Shown here: piece by piece, positions 57,979-64,000 of the stretch
Layout of the letters: the number at the start of each line of letters is the position of its first letter
How positions within the stretch are numbered: the stretch's first letter is position 1
Source: Dorea sp. AM10-31
GTDB taxonomy: Bacteria > Bacillota > Clostridia > Lachnospirales > Lachnospiraceae
NCBI RefSeq assembly: GCF_003435815.1
Contig: NZ_QTUV01000007.1
Location: 99,844 to 163,843 of the forward strand
Direction of reading: 5' to 3'
Length of the DNA: 64,000 nucleotides
The notes under the pieces: generated by a model
Databases searched by the model: none
Told to the model about the DNA's origin: nothing
What the model saw: the letters and a program-made list of their open reading frames with translations, nothing else
Position numbers and translations under genes: made by a program

Positions 57979-59062
57979 TTGGCTCTACTTCTAGAGTAGA
58001 GCAACCTGAAAGTAATGCATTAACTGGATCGTTTAAAGATTCTGGATCTATTCCAGAGTCTTTAATTTTTTGCAAAAGTTCTGCTTTCTTTTCCCATACT
58101 TCCAATTCAGCCTTTTCGGCTTCAGCGTGTTTGATGCGATAGTCGTCTTTAGCAAAAAGAATACTTTTTATAATATCAATTGCGCCAGGAACTTTAAAAG
58201 TAAGGGCACTACCACCACCTAGAAATACAAGCATGCCAAAAATAAATTGCCAGTTATTTACCAAAAGGTCTTTAACGTTAACTAGTGAAAATACAATATC
58301 CCCAGGTGAATTTAAAGATACTTGGGTTGATATGCATTCTTCAGGAGCAATGGAGGATAATAATTCGGTAGTTCCGTATAAAACATTGTTAATTGAACGA
58401 GGCCCGATAGGTGTTTGCTTTTGAACATTAAGAACAAAAGACATATCATTGCCAAACATATAATAATTGTATAAAGCATTAAGTATCTGTTTTGAGTATG
58501 AATCTAAATTTGAAAGTCCGTGATAGTTTGAAATTGCCCGACATAACGAATAATTTAATTCTTCATTCTTTACTGTTCGAAGCAAAGTTATGCGTCTGCG
58601 TTTTTTATAGGGACAAGAAACATCGTTTATATCAACATCATGATTGTCAATACGATATATAACATTCTGCTCAAGCTCTAAGGTTTTCGAATCATCTTCA
58701 TAATATTCACCAGCGAGGGCGAAAGTAATGTAACTGCTCTTAACACTAGGAATTACAAGTATATCATTGGTTTGAATTTCATTAATAAAAGAATAACATT
58801 TATTAATAACTGTTGAAGGACGATGAATTTCCTTAAATGTCATTAACACATCATCTTTTAATGAATCTCTATTGGACTCTGAAAAATCAGTTTTATGTGT
58901 GATATTATTCCATGCTAAAGCAACAAAACGTTTTGAAAGAAATTCATTATAAAAATAACCTTTTTTTGTACGAATCATCCAAAAATGTGTATTTTGTGGA
59001 ATAATTGGAACTTCAAATTTATCTAATAAATTGAGTAATGCCAATTCGTCTGTATATGTCAT
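57899..59062 (-). CDS. EVE/Mrr-N-like domain protein with membrane segment, candidate defence protein
   Basis: The N-terminal part (about 20-175) has the pattern of the PUA/EVE-like domain found at the front of Mrr-type restriction proteins: FWMIRTKKGYFYNEF, FVALAWNNI, NDILVIPSVKSSYITFALAGE and a basic YKKRRRITLLRTV strand. A helical region (about 180-255) leads to one membrane segment (about 268-292, NWQFIFGMLVFLGGG), then a short charged coiled-coil and an acidic tail. No nuclease motif is visible. The domain match is by pattern, not a search. Its place among Fic, HicAB and lysogeny genes suggests a phage-defence role. Confidence 0.55.
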   Translation of the reverse strand: MTYTDELALLNLLDKFEVPIIPQNTHFWMIRTKKGYFYNEFLSKRFVALAWNNITHKTDFSESNRDSLKDDVLMTFKEIHRPSTVINKCYSFINEIQTNDILVIPSVKSSYITFALAGEYYEDDSKTLELEQNVIYRIDNHDVDINDVSCPYKKRRRITLLRTVKNEELNYSLCRAISNYHGLSNLDSYSKQILNALYNYYMFGNDMSFVLNVQKQTPIGPRSINNVLYGTTELLSSIAPEECISTQVSLNSPGDIVFSLVNVKDLLVNNWQFIFGMLVFLGGGSALTFKVPGAIDIIKSILFAKDDYRIKHAEAEKAELEVWEKKAELLQKIKDSGIDPESLNDPVNALLSGCSTLEVEPIILDDASAANVPVANEVQESQDIEDE

Positions 59063-59088
59063 ACTCTAATTTCTCCTTTGTAAAATTA

Positions 59089-59484
59089 TTATTGTTTCTT
59101 CTGTACCTTTTGTAATAATGCTTCCTGAAGAACCTGAGAGAAATTAAGCCCCATAGCGGTAGCGGACTCATTCAACCATTCAGGAATAGTCAGAGTTTTC
59201 TTAACAGCCTTTGAACTGTGCTTTTTCAGATATGCGTATAAATCGAATTCCAAAACAACGAGAAAGCCATCATCGACTTTGAGTTCACTAATATCTGTAG
59301 GCTCTGGAATTGCTTCTTTTTCATCCTGTCTGCTTGTGATTGCAAGTCCTAAGGCATCAACGGCATTCTCATAAGCCTGCTGCATATCATCACCATCAGA
59401 AAAACATTCTGGAAAGTCCGGAAAAGAAATCCAAAAGCCTCCGTCTTCTTTATGGAAAATTGCTGGGTAAAATAATCTGTTCAT
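59089..59484 (-). CDS. hicB: HicB family antitoxin
   Basis: The N-terminus has the partial RNase H-like HicB fold (YPAIFHKEDGGFWISFPDFPECFSDGD, AYENAVDALGLAI). The C-terminal part with LTIPEWLNESATAMGLNFSQVLQEALL is a ribbon-helix-helix type DNA-binding segment. It neutralises HicA and probably represses the pair. It lies 40 bases after hicA on the same strand. A GGAGGT site precedes the start. Confidence 0.92.
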   Translation of the reverse strand: MNRLFYPAIFHKEDGGFWISFPDFPECFSDGDDMQQAYENAVDALGLAITSRQDEKEAIPEPTDISELKVDDGFLVVLEFDLYAYLKKHSSKAVKKTLTIPEWLNESATAMGLNFSQVLQEALLQKVQKKQ

Positions 59485-59524
59485 ACGTAATACCTCCGTG
59501 ATGTTTATTGTGGTACAGGTAGGA

Positions 59525-59713
59525 CTACTTTAGTCCTGCCTGCTTTAATATTGCCTGTTCCAAACCTTTTTTCAGGTCTTTTGAGTGATAAGGAACAATT
59601 ACCGTCCTACCAGTTTCCGGATTCATCAATTTGACGTGAGAACCATTCTGACTGACTATGATGAAACCGTTCTTCTTAAGAAGCTTAATCATCTCTTTTG
59701 GTGTTAATGGCAT
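59525..59713 (-). CDS. hicA: HicA family mRNA interferase toxin
   Basis: A 62-residue double-stranded RNA-binding fold toxin: MPLTPKEMIKLLKKNGF, the catalytic-histidine motif QNGSHVKL and IVPYHSKDLKKGL are conserved. It blocks translation by cutting mRNA. The order toxin then antitoxin is usual for hicAB. A strong promoter with repeats in its spacer lies upstream. Confidence 0.93.
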   Translation of the reverse strand: MPLTPKEMIKLLKKNGFIIVSQNGSHVKLMNPETGRTVIVPYHSKDLKKGLEQAILKQAGLK

Positions 59714-59744
59714 CTTTTGTATCTCCTTTCCTTATCATGGCTCC

Positions 59745-59773
59745 ATTATAACACGTATAAACACGTATGTCAA
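59745..59773 (-). promoter_or_regulatory. hicAB promoter with ATACGTGTT repeats
   Basis: On the minus strand a perfect TTGACA and a perfect TATAAT are 17 bases apart. The spacer contains ACGTGTTTATACGTGTT, a direct repeat, and further TATACGTATTTATACATAC lies just upstream. These are likely HicB operators. Confidence 0.8.
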
Positions 59774-59800
59774 TAAAAGTATGTATAAATACGTATAAAA

Positions 59801-60268
59801 TCATATCTTCTTCAACACTGCCAGATGCGGAATAAAAAATATGATGTAATGTTCAACTGTCTTGTATTCCCCGTATTTATCCCGATAAAATTCAATGCAT
59901 TCTTGCAGAGCTTCTTCTGTGACATCCAGATATTCTGCAATCTCATGGCTGGCAGTACAACCATGTTCGTATGCTCTGACCAGACCTTTGAGTCCGATCT
60001 GTTTATTATATGCCCATAATCTTGCCTGTCGCTCTTGTTTCCGATTGGAAGAACTATCCATATCAATGATGTTTCCAACGGAAGTGTAGTGGTGTCCAAG
60101 CTCCTCGGCAAGGACGCAGGCTTTTTCAGTTGTTGTATTGACAGATGTGTTAATGGCAATATTACCATCTATATAAAAACCTTTTAAATTGTCTTCGCCT
60201 AGATAATAATTGTGGACTTTTACATTATCGTCATAGGCTTCTTGTTCTAATGATTCTAATTTATTCAA
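59801..60268 (-). CDS. ImmA/IrrE family metallopeptidase
   Basis: A 155-residue zinc protease-like protein with the LAEELGHHYTSVG motif found in phage and ICE ImmA proteins, and a downstream WAYNKQIGLKGLVRA segment. In ICEBs1, ImmA cleaves the repressor ImmR after DNA damage or cell signalling. Here it lies directly downstream of a repressor gene on the same strand. The start is a TTG nine bases after GGGAGG. Confidence 0.85.
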   Translation of the reverse strand: MNKLESLEQEAYDDNVKVHNYYLGEDNLKGFYIDGNIAINTSVNTTTEKACVLAEELGHHYTSVGNIIDMDSSSNRKQERQARLWAYNKQIGLKGLVRAYEHGCTASHEIAEYLDVTEEALQECIEFYRDKYGEYKTVEHYIIFFIPHLAVLKKI

Positions 60269-60323
60269 AGTATAGTCCCTCCCAGCAATAAGTGTAGGAT
60301 AATAGTTGTCCTATATTGTGGAC

Positions 60324-60665
60324 TTACTTTTCATCTTCCTGCTTTACGAATTTTGCAAAAGATTCAATTCGACTCCACTGTTCTTCTGTAAAGTCTTTTC
60401 CATCAAGGTGAGCAGCCATAGTGGTAGGTTCTTCTATGTCCCAGCCCATAAGGTAAGCAGGTGATACCTGTAATGCATTTGCAATTTCTTCTAATTTATC
60501 TACGGGCATATTTTTTATATAGCCAGTTTCATATCTTTGGAGAGTTGATTTACTAATTCCTACCTTTTCAGAAAGAGTTTGGTATGACATATTAAGTTCT
60601 TCACGTCTGTTTCTCATTCGCTTCATTATATCTTGCATTTTTTCGCTTATTTCTTTTTCACTCAT
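60324..60665 (-). CDS. XRE/Cro-CI family repressor (ImmR-like)
   Basis: A helix-turn-helix domain (about 17-72; YQTLSEKVGISKSTLQRYETG) is followed by a short C-terminal part. It lacks the self-cleaving peptidase domain of CI, which fits control by the neighbouring ImmA-like protease. GGAGGT precedes the start. It is divergent from the Cro-like gene, with shared operators in between, and probably maintains the integrated state. Confidence 0.9.
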   Translation of the reverse strand: MSEKEISEKMQDIMKRMRNRREELNMSYQTLSEKVGISKSTLQRYETGYIKNMPVDKLEEIANALQVSPAYLMGWDIEEPTTMAAHLDGKDFTEEQWSRIESFAKFVKQEDEK

Positions 60666-60687
60666 ATCAATACCTCCGTATAAGGTA

Positions 60688-60715
60688 ATTATAAACTATT
60701 TTTTCATATTTGCAA
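60688..60715 (-). promoter_or_regulatory. Repressor promoter overlapping an operator
   Basis: On the minus strand TTGCAA and a perfect TATAAT are 16 bases apart. The -35 box is inside the CATATTTGCAACA operator, so the repressor probably controls its own gene. Confidence 0.7.
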
Positions 60716-60754
60716 CAAATAATTAAAGAAAATTAAAAAAATGTTGCAAATATG
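60705..60754. promoter_or_regulatory. Inverted operator pair of the lysogeny switch
   Basis: CATATTTGCAACA (60705-60717) and TGTTGCAAATATG (60742-60754) are exact reverse complements, 13 bases each. A third related site, CAAATATGCAAC (60796-60807), follows the divergent promoter, and a fourth (CCCAAAAATGCAACA) lies at 61024-61038 in the end of the Cro-like gene. Confidence 0.8.
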
Positions 60755-60756
60755 GG

Positions 60757-60785
60757 TTGACAATAAAATTTAGCGAGCGTATTAT
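60757..60785 (+). promoter_or_regulatory. Early rightward promoter of the element
   Basis: A perfect TTGACA and TATTAT are separated by 17 bases, placed between two operator sites. It should drive the Cro-like gene and the genes beyond. Confidence 0.85.
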
Positions 60786-60823
60786 ATAAATATCCCAAAT
60801 ATGCAACGAAAGGAAGTGAGATA

Positions 60824-61054
60824 ATGTCATTTGATAAATTGAAAGGGAAGATGACAGAGGCACATGTGTCACAAGCTAAAATGTCGGAATATTTAGGAAT
60901 TACAGTGCAATCTCTTAATGCTAAATTAAATGGAAGGACGCAATTTACTTTAGAAGAAGCGGTTAAAATTACTGACTTTCTAATGTTGAATGATCCTATC
61001 GATATTTTTTTTAGACCAAGCGTCCCAAAAATGCAACAAAAAGTGAGCAAGTAA
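60824..61054 (+). CDS. Cro-like DNA-binding protein (DUF739 type)
   Basis: A 76-residue helix-turn-helix protein (VSQAKMSEYLGITVQSLNAKLNGR) of the DUF739 type found next to phage repressors. It probably opposes the repressor at the shared operators. AAAGGAAGTGAG precedes the ATG. The last codons contain an operator-like sequence. A terminator-like hairpin follows. Confidence 0.85.
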   Translation: MSFDKLKGKMTEAHVSQAKMSEYLGITVQSLNAKLNGRTQFTLEEAVKITDFLMLNDPIDIFFRPSVPKMQQKVSK

Positions 61055-61061
61055 AATGAGT

Positions 61062-61446
61062 AGGAGCGAAAACAAAAATACTGATAGGAGCGCTATTCCT
61101 ACCAGTATTTTGCCAAATTTGTTTACTCTATGTACTTTGCAGGTTTTCACCACACTCGATAGCGCCAAGCGTTTCTATGAAATACTTTGTCACTTTCGCA
61201 GTTTTGGTTCTGCAGAATGCCTGATTGCTGACAAATGATAAGGAGTACTTAATACGGTGCGGCAAAAAACCAGATGCCGACTGAAGCATTTTTAACGTGG
61301 TGCGAACCACATAACGCCGTATCAGTAACTACATTATACCCAGTTTTAAGTGCATTGGTGCCACTATTGCGACCTTATCTTAAGAGAGCAGGCATATTCA
61401 AAAGTTTGGTCAAACAGACCACGCTCCTTTCAATGCCTAAGGGCAT
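61062..61446 (+). ncRNA. Candidate large structured RNA in the element
   Basis: About 500 bases here lack a convincing gene but hold many nested pairings. ATACGGTG (61252-61259) pairs with CGCCGTAT (61315-61322), enclosing CGGCA/TGCCG (61260-61279) and GTGGT-GCGA-ACCAC (61297-61310) with a GNRA loop. Further hairpins are AGTG/CACT (61349-61365), TGGTC/GACCA (61407-61421) and ATGCC/GGCAT (61433-61446). AGGAGCG (61062-61068) can close the whole unit with CGCTCCT (61422-61428). This is reminiscent of large phage RNAs such as ROOL or GOLLD, but no class match was made. The limits are approximate. Confidence 0.4.
61076..61112 (+). terminator. Hairpin after the Cro-like gene
   Basis: AAATACTG and TAGGA pair with TCCTA and CAGTATTT (13 bp, one mismatch) and TTTT overlaps the end. 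It may end the cro transcript or be the first stem of the structured RNA. Confidence 0.6.
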
Positions 61447-61559
61447 GAAAGAATTTTATCATAATATGAAAATATTTTCAATTTTAGAGTAGACAAATCA
61501 TTAGATTACTTATTCGCAACAGATGAAACAGAATCACAGTAGGAAGTGAGGTGAGAAGT

Positions 61560-61715
61560 GTGCTAGTGATAATAATTTGTATAGGTTGTTCAGTAATAAC
61601 TTCGGCATTAATTACAAAAATACTAGCCACCCACTATTTTAAAATAGTAGATGGCTATGTAGATGAAATGTGTGAAAAGACCAGAGAGTTCGTCAATGCT
61701 TTCCTATACAAATAG
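61560..61715 (+). CDS. Small single-helix membrane protein (51 residues, GTG start)
   Basis: GAGGTG lies six bases before a GTG start. The product begins with a hydrophobic helix (LVIIICIGCSVITSALI) and continues with a charged helix containing DGYVDEMCEKTREFVNAF. The arrangement is typical of small phage membrane proteins. Its 3' end overlaps the convergent Abi-alpha gene by 23 bases. Function unknown. Confidence 0.55.
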   Translation: MLVIIICIGCSVITSALITKILATHYFKIVDGYVDEMCEKTREFVNAFLYK

Positions 61716-62511
61716 AACAAAAAGTTTTGCCTAAAGAAGTTAGCTGTATAAGTTCTTTCTTGAAATAAGAAGTGGAGTTAGGATGATCAACGGAATAATC
61801 TATGGCGAACTCACTAACATTTGAATATTCAGGCGTTCTTTTTAAAGAATTATAAAAGTTATCACCGGAAATTTGTTTGTTGTAGTTAATAGAAATCAAA
61901 TTTGCTCGTTCCAATGAGTCAAGCGAAAGAGAAATTTGCTCTCTTTCGAGCGATATGCTCGGAGGAATAAAAACATTGTCATATAGAATTTGATAACTAT
62001 TACCTCTAATTTTAACACCCATTGAAGCAACTGGAAAAGAGCTCTGACTGGAAAGAAAAAGATCCTGTAACAACAAGGCGTCAGATGGACTTAATTGCTT
62101 CAATATTTCTGGGAACGAAGGATGTGCCAAAGAAGCGGTATCAGAGTTCATAGATCCACTGATAAGTTTTGTAAACATCTCTCTTAGGATTTCCGATGAA
62201 ACGCAGTACTTTGAGTTTTCCAAAGCCTGTGCAGTTGTTTGTAGGGATGGCTCCAGCTTTTTATCATCTGGGATTTCGTCGATGGATTGGTCTAATTGTT
62301 CGCGAAATTTTTCAAGGTCGTGCGCATATTGCAGACGCTTCTTTTCAGCTTTTTGACTGATTCCGCCAAAGACGAGATACCAAATATCAGCAAAGGTTTT
62401 TCCTATATTCTGAGTAGGAGCGTCGGTTAGATTTTTAACAGCGTTATCAGCGGATTCAGGCATATCAGGAAGGTTGATTAAAGCTATATTATTCGTAGTA
62501 TTCTCGGACAT
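61693..62511 (-). CDS. Abi-alpha (DUF4393) family protein
   Basis: The 272-residue protein fits the Abi-alpha/DUF4393 pattern: an early IWYLVFGGISQKAEKKR segment, the ELREMFxKLISGSMN-type motif (here ILREMFTKLISGSMNSD), HPSFPEILKQLSPSDALLL and a C-terminal winged-helix-like domain with LSLDSLERANLI and QLTSLGKTFC. Such proteins are linked to abortive infection, but mechanism is not established. The frame is open to 62688, but the ATG at 62511 follows AAAGGAA and begins the conserved part. It is the only leftward gene right of the switch, so it has its own promoter and is likely expressed in the lysogen. Confidence 0.8.
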   Translation of the reverse strand: MSENTTNNIALINLPDMPESADNAVKNLTDAPTQNIGKTFADIWYLVFGGISQKAEKKRLQYAHDLEKFREQLDQSIDEIPDDKKLEPSLQTTAQALENSKYCVSSEILREMFTKLISGSMNSDTASLAHPSFPEILKQLSPSDALLLQDLFLSSQSSFPVASMGVKIRGNSYQILYDNVFIPPSISLEREQISLSLDSLERANLISINYNKQISGDNFYNSLKRTPEYSNVSEFAIDYSVDHPNSTSYFKKELIQLTSLGKTFCSICIGKH

Positions 62512-62615
62512 GAAATCATTCCTTTCATCATTTGATAGGAAAATTATACCAGAGAACCGCAACAAGTACAAACTGTACCACATAACATGAAATAAGAACA
62601 CAGGAGGGCAGGAAG

Positions 62616-62771
62616 ATGATTGTAGAAACAATGAACAACAATGGCTGCACCTGCCATATCTCCGATGATGCATACCGGGATAAAACACCGGAAGAGGTGA
62701 ACCGGATTGTCCGGAGCTTTTCGGATTTCATCGTTGGAAGATTAAAGGACTTAAAAGAGAAAACCGCTTAG
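62616..62771 (+). CDS. Small soluble phage-type protein (51 residues)
   Basis: GGAGGGCAGGAAG directly precedes the ATG. The product starts MIVETMNNNGCTCHISDDAY and ends with a basic helix (FIVGRLKDLKEKTA). The family is not named, but such short proteins are frequent in early regions of Lachnospiraceae phages. The last codons form an ACCGC/GCGGT hairpin. Confidence 0.6.
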   Translation: MIVETMNNNGCTCHISDDAYRDKTPEEVNRIVRSFSDFIVGRLKDLKEKTA

Positions 62772-62863
62772 GCGGTTAAAGTAAGACAAGCTTTAAACAA
62801 GGTGATACAAGGTAAAACAAGCTTTTAAACAAGATCTACACAAGATCGGAAAGGGGATAGAGC

Positions 62864-62977
62864 ATGAGGAAGAAGAGAAAAATGAGCGAAGCAACACAGA
62901 GCGCACTGCTGATCTGTCTGTCCTGTTACGCGGCAGCAGTATTGATGTTTCTCCACTGGCTCTTTATTGGATATTGA
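62864..62977 (+). CDS. Small membrane protein (37 residues)
   Basis: AAAGGGG precedes the ATG. After a basic start (MRKKRKMSEATQ) there is one hydrophobic helix to the end. Its TGA overlaps the next ATG by one base (TGATG), showing coupled translation. Function unknown. Confidence 0.55.
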   Translation: MRKKRKMSEATQSALLICLSCYAAAVLMFLHWLFIGY

Positions 62978-63120
62978 TGAGAGAGCAGAGAATTAAAAGA
63001 TACAAAAGAAGAAAGCAGATGGCGTACAAAGTATTCTGCTGGATTCTCGGAATCCTGGTGGCGCTGATCGGCGTGTCAGTAGTTGGATTCTGGGTGGCGA
63101 TTTTTATGACATTTTGCTAG
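62977..63120 (+). CDS. Small membrane protein (47 residues)
   Basis: The start overlaps the upstream stop. The product has a very basic N-terminus (MREQRIKRYKRRKQ) and one long hydrophobic helix (about 18-45). It probably sits in the membrane with the N-terminus inside. Function unknown. Confidence 0.55.
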   Translation: MREQRIKRYKRRKQMAYKVFCWILGILVALIGVSVVGFWVAIFMTFC

Positions 63121-63134
63121 AAAGGGGTGAAAAA

Positions 63135-63374
63135 GTGCAGAACATGAAAGAAAAATGGCTTGGATTTGCTACAGATGAAAATGTAGTCCGGGCGCTGAAA
63201 GATATCCGGAGAGTGGCTGCGAAGCATGGCATCCGGCATGTGTCGGTGCAGATTCTGGACGGTGATGTGTATGGATATACCAATGATGCAGCAGCCGGTC
63301 CGTACAATCTGGAGATCGGAACTTCCGGATTAAGAGTCGAAGCCGGACAGGCACAGTATTTTAAAAGCATATAA
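63135..63374 (+). CDS. Uncharacterised phage protein (79 residues)
   Basis: AGGGGTG lies five bases before a GTG start, giving MQNMKEKWLGF; an ATG three codons later is possible. The mixed alpha-beta product contains IRRVAAKHGIRHVSVQILDG and a Gly-rich strand region. No family is recognised. It follows the two small membrane genes closely. Confidence 0.65.
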   Translation: MQNMKEKWLGFATDENVVRALKDIRRVAAKHGIRHVSVQILDGDVYGYTNDAAAGPYNLEIGTSGLRVEAGQAQYFKSI

Positions 63375-63460
63375 AAAGAGTGCCAGAAAGGGAAGAACCC
63401 GAATCCGGCACAAAAGAAATTAGTCAATTGTATTTTAAACGAAGAAAGGAAATTAGTCAA

Positions 63461-63640
63461 ATGGAGAATATTCCAGGATATGATTCGTGGAAGACAACAC
63501 CGCCAGATGATCCTGATCCAGTTGCATTTTGCGATAATTGTGACGCGCCTTTGTATAAAGGAGATTCAATTTATATGCATATCAATGAAGAAAATCTGTG
63601 TGAAGTGTGTATGAATGATATGTACAGGAGGATATTGTAA
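63461..63640 (+). CDS. Small zinc-ribbon-type protein (59 residues)
   Basis: CDNCDAPLYKGD and CEVCMNDMY provide two CxxC pairs for a zinc ribbon. AAAGGAAA precedes the ATG at 63461; the frame is open upstream without a ribosome site. Its stop overlaps the next start (TAATG). Such proteins are common in early phage regions; role unknown. Confidence 0.65.
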   Translation: MENIPGYDSWKTTPPDDPDPVAFCDNCDAPLYKGDSIYMHINEENLCEVCMNDMYRRIL

Positions 63641-63822
63641 TGTGGAATATAGAAGTTGTAAGGACGTATAAGGCTGTTGGTGTGTATGAGTGTGAAGATA
63701 AAGTGATCTTCGAAGTGAACAGTTTAGATGAAGCAAGTGAGATTGTTTCTATGTTTGATAAATATAGTATTGGAGAATACAGATATTCGATTAATCGGAA
63801 AAAAGAAAGTGAGGAAGAATAG
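63640..63822 (+). CDS. Small phage-type protein (60 residues)
   Basis: AGGAGG precedes the ATG, which overlaps the upstream stop. The product is beta-rich at the start (MWNIEVVRTYKAVGVYECED) and acidic at the end. No family is recognised. It is coupled on both sides with neighbours. Confidence 0.6.
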   Translation: MWNIEVVRTYKAVGVYECEDKVIFEVNSLDEASEIVSMFDKYSIGEYRYSINRKKESEEE

Positions 63823-64000
63823 ATGGCACTTAAAAGCTATGAAGAGCTGATAAAGATTGATGTAAGCCAATACTGCGAAGATAGAGATGGATTTACATAT
63901 CTAAACTGGGCAAAATGCATTGAGCTATTGAGGAAGAATGGTGCAACTGAAGTGTACTGGGAACCTATTCCTGATCCGCAGACTGGGAGTAGCTTAAGAA
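63823..64000 (+). CDS. DUF1071/Sak-type single-strand annealing protein (N-terminal part, cut by window end)
   Basis: The visible 59 residues start ALKSYEELIKIDVSQYC and contain GFTYLNWAKCIELLRKNG and a WEPIPD stretch, the pattern of DUF1071 (Sak-like) phage recombinases that anneal single-stranded DNA. AGTGAGGAAG lies just before the ATG. Its presence marks the start of the replication and recombination module of the phage-like element. The rest lies outside the window. Confidence 0.7.
   Translation, partial: MALKSYEELIKIDVSQYCEDRDGFTYLNWAKCIELLRKNGATEVYWEPIPDPQTGSSLR

Noticed and set aside
61056..61492. Short frames at 61056-61238 and 61274-61492 (plus strand) and 61128-61310 (minus strand)
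   Set aside because: No good ribosome sites, protein sequences without domain character, and the DNA is better explained by paired RNA segments.
62528..62731. Minus-strand 67-codon frame upstream of Abi-alpha
   Set aside because: It overlaps the well-supported plus-strand small gene at 62616-62771 and has no ribosome site.

Overview
The window looks like a chromosome segment of a low-to-mid GC, endospore-forming Firmicute of the Lachnospiraceae (Dorea, Coprococcus comes or Mediterraneibacter type). This placement is inferred from gene content and synteny, not from a database match. Supporting signs are strong AGGAGG-type ribosome binding sites, CodY, CIRCE-controlled groESL, a sigma-K-type sporulation factor, a CotJC/Mn-catalase fragment, the block ireB-ruvX-DUF1292-fur-rnj-trmR-trhP, and comM-dprA-topA-codY.

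Region 1 (1-23,300) is a cell-envelope locus. It holds two CDP-glycerol glycerophosphotransferase-type proteins, a secreted L,D-transpeptidase and an O-acyltransferase-type membrane protein. Next come two paralogous polytopic GT-C-like proteins with a GtrB-like glycosyltransferase and a GtrA-like flippase, then two adjacent GH25 lysozymes with Fn3 and SH3b modules. Two LCP wall-polymer ligases flank UDP-galactopyranose mutase, and the region ends with a cohesin-like membrane protein carrying a very acidic cytoplasmic tail. Together they suggest synthesis, glycosylation, acylation and attachment of a glycerol-phosphate and galactofuranose-containing wall polymer, plus wall remodelling.

Region 2 (23,400-54,660) is ordinary core genome. 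It includes RNA and protein modification (prmA, rsmE, mtaB, a cysteine desulfurase with thiI, trmR, trhP), RNase J, Fur, a sigma-K-type factor without a pro-sequence, comM-dprA, topA, codY, groESL, guaB, galM, a chorismate mutase-shikimate kinase fusion, efp, tRNA-Arg(CCG), azlCD and an HtrA-like protease.

Region 3 (about 55,100 to the window end) is one end of an integrated phage-like element. A large serine recombinase lies directly beside a 5'-truncated cotJC-type gene, so the element appears inserted in a spore-coat gene. Cargo comprises a Fic protein, an EVE/Mrr-N-like protein with a membrane segment, HicA-HicB, an ImmR/ImmA-like lysogeny switch with divergent promoters and TTGCAA operators, a Cro-like DUF739 protein, a stretch that may encode a large structured RNA, an Abi-alpha (DUF4393) protein, a run of very small early genes and the start of a DUF1071 (Sak-type) annealing protein. 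The far end of the element is outside the window.
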